Shown here: piece after piece, positions 4,793-10,807 of the stretch
Layout of the letters: each line of letters begins with the position of its first letter
Position numbering within the stretch: position 1 is the stretch's first letter
Assembly: GCA_002791475.1 (NCBI GenBank)
Contig: PFXE01000004.1
Location: 1 to 10,807 of the forward strand
Direction of reading: 5' to 3'
Source of the DNA: Candidatus Zambryskibacteria bacterium CG_4_9_14_3_um_filter_40_16
GTDB lineage: Bacteria; Patescibacteriota; Minisyncoccia; Phycocordibacterales; Zambryskibacteraceae
Length of the DNA stretch: 10,807 bases
Program-made: the position numbers and the translations under genes
The notes under the pieces: generated by a model
Seen by the model: the letters and a program-made list of their open reading frames with translations, nothing else
The model's database searches: none
What the model was told of the DNA's origin: nothing

Positions 4793-4824
4793 CTTTTTGT
4801 TCTAAACCCTTTATCTGTTAGAAT
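4788..4824 (+). promoter_or_regulatory. Promoter of hisS
   Basis: The best reading is the extended -10 TGT-TAGAAT (4816-4824), giving a start at about 4831, one base before the ATG at 4832: a leaderless mRNA. TTGACC (4788-4793) lies 25 bases from TAGAAT, too far for a standard pair, but 17 bases from TTATCT (4811-4816), a second possible promoter with start near 4823. Confidence 0.5.
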
Positions 4825-4831
4825 ATTCTTA

Positions 4832-6127
4832 ATGGCAGACAAAAAGAAACTAGACACATCCCCTTACAAAGGAGTCCGAGATTTCTACCCGGAAGATATG
4901 TATGTGCTAAATTACATTACCTCTGTAATGAGAAAAACGGCTGAAAGCTTTGGCTACAGCGAATACGGAGCATCCCCCATTGAGCCCGCGGAACTATACA
5001 AAGCCAAAAGCGGAGAAGAAATCGTAAGTGAACAAACATACACATTTACCGATAGGGGTGGGAGAGAGGTTACTCTGCGACCGGAAATGACACCAACGGT
5101 TGCCAGAATGGTAACTGCCAAAAAGCGTGAGCTTTCTTTCCCCCTCCGCTGGTATTCCATATCAAATATGTTTAGATACGAAAATCCGCAAAAGGGGCGC
5201 TTACGGGAACATTATCAGTTAAATATGGACATTTTTGGTGTTTCTGGTCTTGACGCTGAAGCAGAGATAATAGAGACGGCTTGGCAAATGATGAAAAACT
5301 TTGGTGCCAAGGATGATGATTTCCAGATTAGGATAAACAGTCGCTTGATACTTGATGATATATTCTCGTCTATAGGCATTAAAGATTCGGAAAAAACCGT
5401 TCTTTTAAAAATTATTGATAAGAAAGATAAAATAAGCTCTGATGTGTTTGCAGACAGTATCAAAAAAATAATCGGAAACAGGTCAAATGAATTATTAAAT
5501 TTATTTGAGGTTAATCAGAGAATTTTGGACCACCTTGGAACGGATAATCCGAATGTAAAAAATTTGATTGGCCTAATCGAGAGACTAGATTCTTTCGGTA
5601 TAAAAAACATTCAATATACCCCGAGCTTGGTTAGAGGATTTGATTATTACACGGATATTGTTTTTGAAATATTTGACACTAGTCCGGAAAATAAACGCTC
5701 CTTGTTTGGTGGCGGTAGATACGATGATATTTTTAATCTTTTTGGAGGAGATGTAATTCCAGCTGTGGGATACGGTATGGGAGATGTAACGATTAGAGAT
5801 TTCCTCACAGAACACGGACTAATGCCAGAATATAAAAGCAATACGGATTTGTTCATATGCCAAGTTTCTCCCGTTTCCACGCAAGAAATATCGTTCTTGG
5901 CTTCCAGATTACGCGCTTCAGGCATAAATGTGGCTATAGATTTGAGTAAAAGGAAAATAGGAGACCAAATTAAAAATGCGGACAAGATGATGATCCCCTT
6001 CATCGTTTGCGTCGGCGAAGAGGAAATAAAAAACAAAATATATAAAATCAAAAATCTGAAATCAGGAAAGGAAAACGCTCTTGAAGAAAAAGAAATTTCA
6101 AATTTTATAAAAACATCTGGGGTATAA
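4832..6127 (+). CDS. hisS: Histidine--tRNA ligase
   Basis: A class II aminoacyl-tRNA synthetase charging tRNA-His in the cytoplasm; 431 residues from the chosen start, normal for the bacterial family. Seen: Pro11-Tyr-Lys-Gly-Val-Arg-Asp-Phe at the N-terminus; the substrate loop Thr-Leu-Arg83-Pro-Glu-Met-Thr; motif 2 Phe114-Arg-Tyr-Glu-Asn-Pro-Gln-Lys-Gly-Arg123-Leu-Arg-Glu; the HisRS-specific Leu266-Val-Arg-Gly-Phe-Asp-Tyr-Tyr-Thr; and Phe-Gly-Gly-Gly-Arg-Tyr-Asp near 292-298. Residues 337-431 are the anticodon-binding domain. Odd: motif 3 reads Pro310-Ala-Val-Gly-Tyr-Gly-Met-Gly-Asp-Val-Thr-Ile, so the Glu-Arg found in E. coli-type enzymes is replaced. An upstream ATG at 4784 adds 16 hydrophobic residues, but it lies before the predicted start site and the enzyme normally begins near 4832. 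The exonuclease gene follows after 15 bases. Confidence 0.95.
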   Translation: MADKKKLDTSPYKGVRDFYPEDMYVLNYITSVMRKTAESFGYSEYGASPIEPAELYKAKSGEEIVSEQTYTFTDRGGREVTLRPEMTPTVARMVTAKKRELSFPLRWYSISNMFRYENPQKGRLREHYQLNMDIFGVSGLDAEAEIIETAWQMMKNFGAKDDDFQIRINSRLILDDIFSSIGIKDSEKTVLLKIIDKKDKISSDVFADSIKKIIGNRSNELLNLFEVNQRILDHLGTDNPNVKNLIGLIERLDSFGIKNIQYTPSLVRGFDYYTDIVFEIFDTSPENKRSLFGGGRYDDIFNLFGGDVIPAVGYGMGDVTIRDFLTEHGLMPEYKSNTDLFICQVSPVSTQEISFLASRLRASGINVAIDLSKRKIGDQIKNADKMMIPFIVCVGEEEIKNKIYKIKNLKSGKENALEEKEISNFIKTSGV

Positions 6128-6142
6128 GCAAAATATTGTCTT

Positions 6143-6718
6143 ATGCGTAAAATAGTTTTTGACATAGAAACAAGCAACATCTTCTCCGAGGTCGGGAGCA
6201 ACGACCCAGCGATGCTTGATATTTCCGTAGTTTGCATACACGATTCGCTTACCGACAAATACAGCTCATATCTTCAGGAAAATTTAAACAGTTTATGGCC
6301 AATACTTGAAAGGGCTGATATGTTGATCGGTTTTAATTCCGACCATTTTGACATACCTCTATTAAATAAATATTATCCCGGAGACCTAAATAAGATAAAA
6401 AGTTTGGATATTTTAAAAGAAATAAAAAATTCATTCGGAAGAAGAATGAAGTTGGAACAGATAGCACAAGGTACGCTTGGAACCGGAAAAAGCGCGGACG
6501 GGTTGGAAGGCACCAGATGGTGGAAAAATGGCGAGTATCAAAAAGTTATTGATTACTGCTTGGACGATGTCAGAATTACAAAACAAATTTACGAGTACGC
6601 GCTAAAAAATAATACACTCTTGTTTAAAGAAGGTGGAGAAATTATAACAATCCCCCTAGACACTTCAGGATGGGAGGTTGAGGGTGGGAGCGCCATAACG
6701 CACACATTGCCTTTTTAG
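6143..6718 (+). CDS. DnaQ/YprB-like 3'-5' exonuclease (RNase H fold, DEDDy)
   Basis: A 191-residue single-domain nuclease of the RNase H-like superfamily. Exo I: Val-Phe-Asp7-Ile-Glu9-Thr. Exo II: Gly63-Phe-Asn65-Ser-Asp-His-Phe-Asp70-Ile-Pro-Leu-Leu. Exo III: Tyr138-Cys-Leu-Asp-Asp142, the YxxxD form, which with Asp7, Glu9 and Asp70 gives a DEDDy two-metal site. Overall it resembles the YprB/RNase_H_2 and PolB-exonuclease-like families, but has no polymerase or helicase part. Expected activity is 3'-5' removal of nucleotides from DNA or RNA; the substrate is unknown. It starts 15 bases after hisS with no promoter of its own in the gap, so it is probably co-transcribed. The last 30 residues hold a short beta-rich extension of unclear role. 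The start at 6143 is directly followed by the expected first strand. Confidence 0.82.
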   Translation: MRKIVFDIETSNIFSEVGSNDPAMLDISVVCIHDSLTDKYSSYLQENLNSLWPILERADMLIGFNSDHFDIPLLNKYYPGDLNKIKSLDILKEIKNSFGRRMKLEQIAQGTLGTGKSADGLEGTRWWKNGEYQKVIDYCLDDVRITKQIYEYALKNNTLLFKEGGEIITIPLDTSGWEVEGGSAITHTLPF

Positions 6719-6722
6719 GATA

Positions 6723-6731
6723 TGGTATAAT
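6723..6731 (+). promoter_or_regulatory. Extended -10 promoter (TGG-TATAAT) of the DsbA-like gene
   Basis: TGGTATAAT lies in the 24-base gap between the exonuclease and the DsbA-like gene. The -10 ends at 6731, so transcription should start near 6738, about five bases before the ATG at 6743. There is no Shine-Dalgarno sequence and no good -35 (bases 6703-6708 are CACATT). Confidence 0.65.
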
Positions 6732-6742
6732 TTTCTTTCAAG

Positions 6743-7492
6743 ATGGACCCGCAAAAACAAACACAAGAATCACAAGGAGAGAAGGCAAACCCCCTTTTAA
6801 TTCCCATTTCCATTATATTGTCTGGAGCATTGATTGGCGCGGGACTCTATTTGTCCAGCAGACCAAGTGCCAGCGAAGTAAGAAGCTCTGGCAACAATTC
6901 GGTGGTTGATGACATTAATGTGCCGTCAATTAAATCGGATGACCATGTTTTTGGCAACCCCAGAGCAGAGGTGGTCATCATTGAATATTCAGATACGGAA
7001 TGTCCATTTTGTAAAACTTTTCATGCTACGCTAAAACGAATTGTAAACGATTATGGAAAAGACGGTAAGGTTGCGTGGGTCTACAGGCACTTCCCCATCG
7101 CTCAACTGCACTCTAGAGCTGGAAAAGAAGCCGAGGCTACGGAATGCGCGGCGGAGCTGGGTGGAAATAGTAAATTCTGGGAATTTACAGATGCTGTATT
7201 CGCCAGAACACCGTCAAATAACGGACTAAACCCCGCAGAACTCCCCAAAATAGCGGAAGATATCGGATTGAATGTAAACAAATTTGAATCTTGTCTTTCA
7301 AGCGGTAAATACGCAAAAAAAGTTCAAGACCAATATAATGAAGCCATTGTCGGTGGAGGAAACGGAACCCCTTTTAGCGTTGTGTTTGCCAAAGATGGGC
7401 AGAAAATTGCGGTTAAGGGTGCACAACCATATGAAGTTCTAAAAACAATAATTGAAGCATCTCTTAATCCTACCCTCCCTGTCGCGCCATAG
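6743..7492 (+). CDS. Membrane-anchored DsbA-like thiol oxidoreductase (Thioredoxin_4)
   Basis: A 249-residue protein: a polar N-tail (1-16), one membrane helix (17-37), a Ser/Gly-rich linker (38-65) and a DsbA/DsbG-like thioredoxin fold (68-240). Catalytic site: Thr85-Glu-Cys87-Pro-Phe-Cys90-Lys-Thr-Phe. The cis-proline loop is Gly207-Asn-Gly-Thr209-Pro210-Phe. An all-alpha insertion sits between them, with two more cysteines (Cys135, Cys184) placed as in many Thioredoxin_4 proteins. The role is oxidation or isomerisation of disulfides in exported proteins, outside the membrane. A VKOR- or DsbB-type partner would be expected, but none is in the window. Cys-bearing exported proteins here (pilin, CAP, peptidoglycan-binding/Fn3) are possible clients, by inference. 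Its last 23 bases overlap the end of the convergent helicase gene. Confidence 0.92.
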   Translation: MDPQKQTQESQGEKANPLLIPISIILSGALIGAGLYLSSRPSASEVRSSGNNSVVDDINVPSIKSDDHVFGNPRAEVVIIEYSDTECPFCKTFHATLKRIVNDYGKDGKVAWVYRHFPIAQLHSRAGKEAEATECAAELGGNSKFWEFTDAVFARTPSNNGLNPAELPKIAEDIGLNVNKFESCLSSGKYAKKVQDQYNEAIVGGGNGTPFSVVFAKDGQKIAVKGAQPYEVLKTIIEASLNPTLPVAP

Positions 7493-10475
7493 ATGCTCGT
7501 AGAGAACAAAATTGGCACTTGCCCCTGCCACAAACTTTGTTCCAGAATGAAAGATTGTATATATCCGTGGCTATTTGTTGAGTCAATTTTAAAGCGCTAT
7601 CGGACTCTTCTTTCCCGATAAGAAAAACCTCTTTTTTAAATCGACCCTTTGTGTCCGGTTCAACAAAATCAATTTCTCCAGAAATCATTTTGTATTTTCT
7701 TTTTTCAAAATTATCAAGAAGAAGTTTATAGAAATCCAGTTGTCTCTTTATATTTCCGTTTGAGTTTTTTGTTTCACCCAATATATCGTTTCTGGCTTTT
7801 GCGCTACCCGTCTTGTAGTCAACAACATTTACTCCCCCTTCCGAAAGAATTTCTATTTTATCCAACATCCCCCTCAACAGTAATTTTTTGTCTTTCATAA
7901 ACGGTATGAAGATGCCGGATATCTTGAATTCATTTATGATATTCTTTTGCCAAGAATTTTTATATTTTTCATAATACAACGAGAGCGCTCTTTGTCCTTT
8001 TTCTAGAGAATCTTCGTAATCTCCCAGTGAGAGCGGTTGTTTCGTCAAATTCCTTTCAAACATTTTTAGCAATTGAACACTGGATAATTTTGTATCTATT
8101 CTATACTTGTCAAAAAACTCTTTTAGAGCGGAGTGCATTGCTATACCGAACATCTGGTGTTTTTGCGGAGCTTTGGGCAAGCGTATAAGATTTTCAAAAA
8201 AATATTTCCACGGACATTCCATAAAATTGTTAATGGCAGTTACAGTAAGCCCCTGGTCCAAAAACAATTTTTGTAAATATTTTTTGTTTTTAATATCCAT
8301 CCCCGCGCCCAATTTTCTTCCCTTGCCAATCTTTCGGCTTAACGACGTTTTTGTTTTGATTGTTTGTTTTTTTTCTATGAGGTCTTTTCTGATTTCTTCA
8401 ATAAATTGACTCGGCAATATATCCTTGCCATCTTTATTCACTGATGAGTAAGAAAGCGTAACTTCTTTTTTGGCCCTAGTTAAAGCCACATAAAAGAGTC
8501 GCCTCTCGTCCTCATTCTTGTCAAAAATTGCGCTTTGGCTGGCTTGTATCGGTAAATCAAAAAGAGAAACGGTTCTTCTGTTTCCCCAGTGACCGTCCGT
8601 AACCCCAATAATATAAACATACTCAAACTCTTGCCCCTTGGATTTGTGCGCGGTCATTAAAGACACTCTGTCTTCAAAATTCGCCCTTGATTTCATTTCC
8701 ATTTTAGCGTCGTGAGTTTCAAGCGTTTTGAGAAAGTTCATAAAATCAGAAAGCTTGTATTCCTTATGTGCACTAACGATTGCTTTGACTTCGGCCAACA
8801 AGGTATCCAGTTTTTCAAGTTTTTCCAATGAGTTGTTTTTTGAAATAACACTTCTTATAAACCCCGATTGGTTGATTATGGTTTCTAAACATTCCATTAA
8901 ATTATTATTTTTGGCAATCTTAGACCAATTAGAAATATTGTTTGAAAGAGAAATTATTTTTTTGGGGTCTCCAACTCCGGCTCTTACTAACAATTTTCCG
9001 TCTTTCAAAACATCCGCCAACAAAATTCTTTCTTTTTGCGAAAATTTTATGGTTTTGTATATATCAAGCGGTTCTATATTAAGAAAATCAACAAACAAAA
9101 GTTTGGATAACAATTCCTCGTTACCATAGTTGTCTACGGCAACGAGTAAAACCATAAGCTTTTTTATTTCTTCGTCTTCCAAAATATCTTTTTCCGATAA
9201 AATATTGAATGGAACGGAGATTCTTTCAAGTTCGTTTGCTATTGGGAATGCGTCTCTGTTATCTCTGTACAAAACGGTTATCTGATGTGGCGGAATTTTT
9301 TTATTAATTTTATCCTTTATGTCTTTTGCTATGGCAGTAAGCTCCGTTTCCTCCGTTTTAAACTCAAGAACCTTTATTGGCTTTCCTTTTTGCCCACCAA
9401 ATGATTTGAGCTCTTTTCTTAAATCATCGTCTTTTACAAAATTTTTAATGATTAAACTGTGGGAAGCGTCCAAGATAGATTGCGTGGAGCGATAATTGGC
9501 TTCAAGACTGATAACCACGGCATCTTTGTATTTCTTCTTGAAATACAAGAAATCATCAAGGGAGGCGCCCTGGAACCTGTAAATGGCTTGTTTTTCGTCG
9601 CCCACGATAAACAAATTCGGTGATTTGTGAAAACTGGATAGCAATTCCAGAATCCTATTTTGGGCATTGTTAGCATCTTGGTGTTCATCAGCCAAAATAT
9701 ATTGGAATTCTTCTTGAAGTTCCAAAAGAAAATCTTTGTGCTTCTCCAGAGCACTGATTGCCTCTATTATCATATCCTCATAATCATATTGGTGGTTTTC
9801 CAAAAGTTGTTTTTCGTACAGCTTATATACGGTTGCCAATTCTTTGTTTTTTTCTATTTTCTTTAAAGTTGATTTGTGAATTGACTTCATTTCTCCCTTA
9901 AACCTGCCGTTCTTGTGATACAAATCTTCTCTTTCAAAAAATTCTTTTTCTTGTTTTTTTATAAGTTTTTCAAATTTGAGCGCACTGACATTCTCTCTTT
10001 TTAGCGTTCTGATGCTTCCCAAGGCGCCTCGCAGATAATAAAAAATATTTCCGTATGGTTTTATAATTTTAAATTTTTCTTTTTTAAGAATTTCCTCAAT
10101 GATTTTTATCTGGTCAATTTCTCCCAAGGCAACGCCTCCGACTACCTTTGGAAAATATTCGGGATACTTGCCAATGAGTTCATTGGTAAATCCGTGAAAG
10201 GTGTGTATGTTGACCCTGTATGCTTGCGCCCCGATTATGTCCACCAACTTTTTTCTCATTGAATGCGCGCCTGATTCCGTAAATGTAAGCGCCAAAATAG
10301 CGTCTGGAGGTACATCTGTTTTTCTTAAAATGTTTGCTATGCGCAAAGTCAAAATAGATGTCTTGCCGGTTCCCGGTCCGGCTATAACCATTACGGGGCC
10401 CTCTGTTGTATCTACGGCTTCCTTTTGAGTTTTGTTAAGCGAAGCGTATAACTTTATAAAAGTGGACTCTGACAT
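7470..10475 (-). CDS. UvrD/PcrA-type helicase fused to Fe-S PD-(D/E)XK nuclease (AddAB/AdnAB-like)
   Basis: A 1001-residue superfamily 1A helicase-nuclease for DNA repair and recombination. Helicase motifs, in order: Q motif Asn14-Lys-Thr-Gln17; Walker A Gly33-Pro-Gly-Thr-Gly-Lys38-Thr; Ia Leu-Thr-Phe-Thr-Glu-Ser-Gly-Ala (63-70); Ib His91-Thr-Phe-His; II Asp263-Glu-His-Gln-Asp267; III Gly292-Asp-Glu-Lys-Gln-Ala-Ile-Tyr-Arg300; IV Asn-Tyr-Arg329-Ser; V Thr608-Ala-His-Lys-Ser-Lys-Gly614-Gln-Glu; VI Tyr662-Val-Ala-Leu-Thr-Arg667. From about 742 a RecB-family nuclease follows: Cys754, Gly777-x3-His781, Asp872, Asp886-Tyr-Lys888, Gln912-x3-Tyr916, then Cys982-x4-Cys987-x2-Cys990. The four cysteines match an AddB/Cas4-type 4Fe-4S staple. 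All catalytic residues are present, so both activities should work: ATP-driven 3'-5' unwinding with DNA end cleavage. It ends 11 residues after the last Cys. The start at 10475 follows a -10 element by seven bases. Confidence 0.92.
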   Translation of the reverse strand: MSESTFIKLYASLNKTQKEAVDTTEGPVMVIAGPGTGKTSILTLRIANILRKTDVPPDAILALTFTESGAHSMRKKLVDIIGAQAYRVNIHTFHGFTNELIGKYPEYFPKVVGGVALGEIDQIKIIEEILKKEKFKIIKPYGNIFYYLRGALGSIRTLKRENVSALKFEKLIKKQEKEFFEREDLYHKNGRFKGEMKSIHKSTLKKIEKNKELATVYKLYEKQLLENHQYDYEDMIIEAISALEKHKDFLLELQEEFQYILADEHQDANNAQNRILELLSSFHKSPNLFIVGDEKQAIYRFQGASLDDFLYFKKKYKDAVVISLEANYRSTQSILDASHSLIIKNFVKDDDLRKELKSFGGQKGKPIKVLEFKTEETELTAIAKDIKDKINKKIPPHQITVLYRDNRDAFPIANELERISVPFNILSEKDILEDEEIKKLMVLLVAVDNYGNEELLSKLLFVDFLNIEPLDIYKTIKFSQKERILLADVLKDGKLLVRAGVGDPKKIISLSNNISNWSKIAKNNNLMECLETIINQSGFIRSVISKNNSLEKLEKLDTLLAEVKAIVSAHKEYKLSDFMNFLKTLETHDAKMEMKSRANFEDRVSLMTAHKSKGQEFEYVYIIGVTDGHWGNRRTVSLFDLPIQASQSAIFDKNEDERRLFYVALTRAKKEVTLSYSSVNKDGKDILPSQFIEEIRKDLIEKKQTIKTKTSLSRKIGKGRKLGAGMDIKNKKYLQKLFLDQGLTVTAINNFMECPWKYFFENLIRLPKAPQKHQMFGIAMHSALKEFFDKYRIDTKLSSVQLLKMFERNLTKQPLSLGDYEDSLEKGQRALSLYYEKYKNSWQKNIINEFKISGIFIPFMKDKKLLLRGMLDKIEILSEGGVNVVDYKTGSAKARNDILGETKNSNGNIKRQLDFYKLLLDNFEKRKYKMISGEIDFVEPDTKGRFKKEVFLIGKEESDSALKLTQQIATDIYNLSFWNKVCGRGKCQFCSLRASMARQGG

Positions 10476-10482
10476 AAGGGTT

Positions 10483-10491
10483 AGTTTATCA
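10483..10491 (-). promoter_or_regulatory. Candidate leaderless promoter (TGA-TAAACT) of the helicase gene
   Basis: On the minus strand TGATAAACT ends seven bases before the ATG, so transcription would begin at or next to the start codon. The -35 region is weak (TGATAG at 17 bases). Another AT-rich element, CATAAT, lies about 20 bases further upstream. Confidence 0.4.
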
Positions 10492-10554
10492 CAAAGATTA
10501 TTATGCTATCACTTGTGGGGGTGGCTTGTTTAATTTTTTTCAAATTTTTGATAT

Positions 10555-10580
10555 TTGACTTTTTGTGTTTTTATTATAAG
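10555..10580 (+). promoter_or_regulatory. Possible promoter upstream of the last gene
   Basis: TTGACT (10555-10560) followed by a T-rich stretch and TATAAG (10575-10580); spacing is only 14 bases, so the pairing is uncertain. The 12-mer TTGACTTTTTGT at 10555-10566 is identical to the start of the RNA promoter at 856. A start near 10587 would give a leader of about 55 bases. Confidence 0.3.
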
Positions 10581-10618
10581 GTAAAAAAGGAAATTGCACT
10601 TAGACACTGCTTCTTAAC

Positions 10619-10640
10619 GCTCTTCGGAGCAAGGGGGAAA
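10619..10640 (+). promoter_or_regulatory. cUUCGg hairpin and Shine-Dalgarno of the last gene
   Basis: GCTC-TTCG-GAGC (10619-10630) is a textbook UUCG tetraloop hairpin. Immediately after it comes AAGGGGG (10631-10637), five bases before the ATG at 10642, the only clear purine-rich ribosome binding site in the window. Confidence 0.6.
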
Positions 10641-10641
10641 T

Positions 10642-10807
10642 ATGTGGTTTTTCATTTTGTCTTCAGTTTTTATCCTTGTAGTTCTGTGGTTTTTGATGGT
10701 CAGGAAGCTCTCATCGGGAGAGAATCCGAAGTTCTGGACACAGATTCCAGAAGGTTACATTGTCGCGATTGCCAGAGGTGGAGATATTGTGGATGTTTTG
10801 ACCGGCA
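10642..10807 (+). CDS. N-terminus of a membrane-anchored protein (partial), possibly SPFH-like
   Basis: Fifty-five residues are visible before the window ends. Residues 2-20 are a membrane helix (Trp-Phe-Phe-Ile-Leu-Ser-Ser...), followed by basic Arg21-Lys22 and then Pro-Lys-Phe-Trp-Thr-Gln-Ile-Pro-Glu-Gly-Tyr-Ile-Val-Ala-Ile-Ala-Arg-Gly-Gly. A Pro-Glu-Gly followed by a hydrophobic strand shortly after an N-terminal membrane helix is how many SPFH/band-7 (stomatin-like) proteins begin, but this is weak evidence and the rest is missing. The start is supported by the Shine-Dalgarno sequence just upstream. Codons here are more GC-rich (CTC, TCG, CCG, GTC, GCG) than in neighbouring genes. Confidence 0.6.
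   Translation, partial: MWFFILSSVFILVVLWFLMVRKLSSGENPKFWTQIPEGYIVAIARGGDIVDVLTG

Noticed and set aside
4784..4831. Upstream start of hisS at 4784
   Set aside because: It adds 16 hydrophobic residues absent from the family, and lies inside the operator/promoter region, before the predicted transcription start at about 4831.
5647..6258. 203-codon minus frame opposite hisS and the exonuclease
   Set aside because: It crosses two confident genes on the other strand and has no motif, promoter or ribosome binding site.
9452..9754. 100-codon minus frame inside the helicase gene
   Set aside because: It is an alternate frame within helicase motifs II-IV; no independent evidence.
10503..10807. A frame open from ATG at 10503 to the right edge, about 100 codons
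   Set aside because: It overlaps the 10642 gene in another frame, its second half is rich in Cys, Arg and Trp with no domain character, and it has no ribosome binding site. The 10642 frame has a Shine-Dalgarno sequence and a clear membrane helix.
1..10807. CRISPR arrays, tRNAs, rRNAs, insertion sequences
   Set aside because: No regularly spaced repeats, tRNA T-loop patterns, transposase motifs or terminal inverted repeats with target duplications were found when reading both strands.

Overview
The window looks like chromosomal DNA of a Patescibacteria/CPR bacterium, most likely of the Parcubacteria group. The grounds are a moderately AT-rich sequence, densely packed short operons, almost no Shine-Dalgarno sequences, and a set of extracytoplasmic proteins often met in that group: a short type IV pilin-like protein, a secreted peptidoglycan-binding/Fn3 protein with a Ser/Thr-rich C-terminal half, a CAP-domain protein with a C-terminal coiled coil, a membrane-anchored DsbA-like protein and a DUF378 protein. 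The assignment rests on protein style only; there is no rRNA or other marker here. The standard bacterial code fits: stops are TAA (5), TAG (5) and TGA (1).

Layout. 1-252: GC-rich hairpin stretch followed by an AT-rich promoter region. 253-783: pilin-like protein (+). 784-1086: DnaA-box-like 9-mer, then a candidate stand-alone structured RNA (891-1050) with its own promoter and intrinsic terminator. 1087-2006: three small + genes: a membrane-anchored HExxH protein, a Gly/Tyr-rich small membrane protein and a very short acidic protein too small for usual gene callers. 2008-2046: bidirectional terminator. 2066-4698: three minus-strand envelope genes (peptidoglycan-binding/Fn3 protein; then CAP protein followed by DUF378). 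4699-4831: divergent promoter region with operator-like inverted repeats. 4832-6718: hisS and a DnaQ/YprB-like exonuclease (+). 6743-7492: membrane-anchored DsbA-like thioredoxin-fold protein (+), overlapping tail-to-tail with 7470-10475, a 1001-residue UvrD/PcrA-type helicase fused to an Fe-S PD-(D/E)XK nuclease (minus). 10642-end: start of a membrane-anchored protein (+), incomplete.

How it fits together. Much of the window serves the cell surface: pilin (attachment or DNA uptake), wall-binding protein, CAP protein, an oxidoreductase that could form disulfides in exported proteins (the pilin has four Cys), and a membrane metalloprotease. The rest is information processing: HisRS, an exonuclease and a recombination/repair helicase-nuclease.

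The most noteworthy signals are (i) the unassigned structured RNA with an 11-bp closing helix exactly between a predicted start site and a terminator, (ii) repeated placement of a -10 element (often TGnTATAAT-like) 7-11 nt before the start codon, implying leaderless or nearly leaderless mRNAs, and (iii) the single-chain helicase plus Fe-S nuclease. No mobile element, CRISPR array, tRNA or rRNA was seen.
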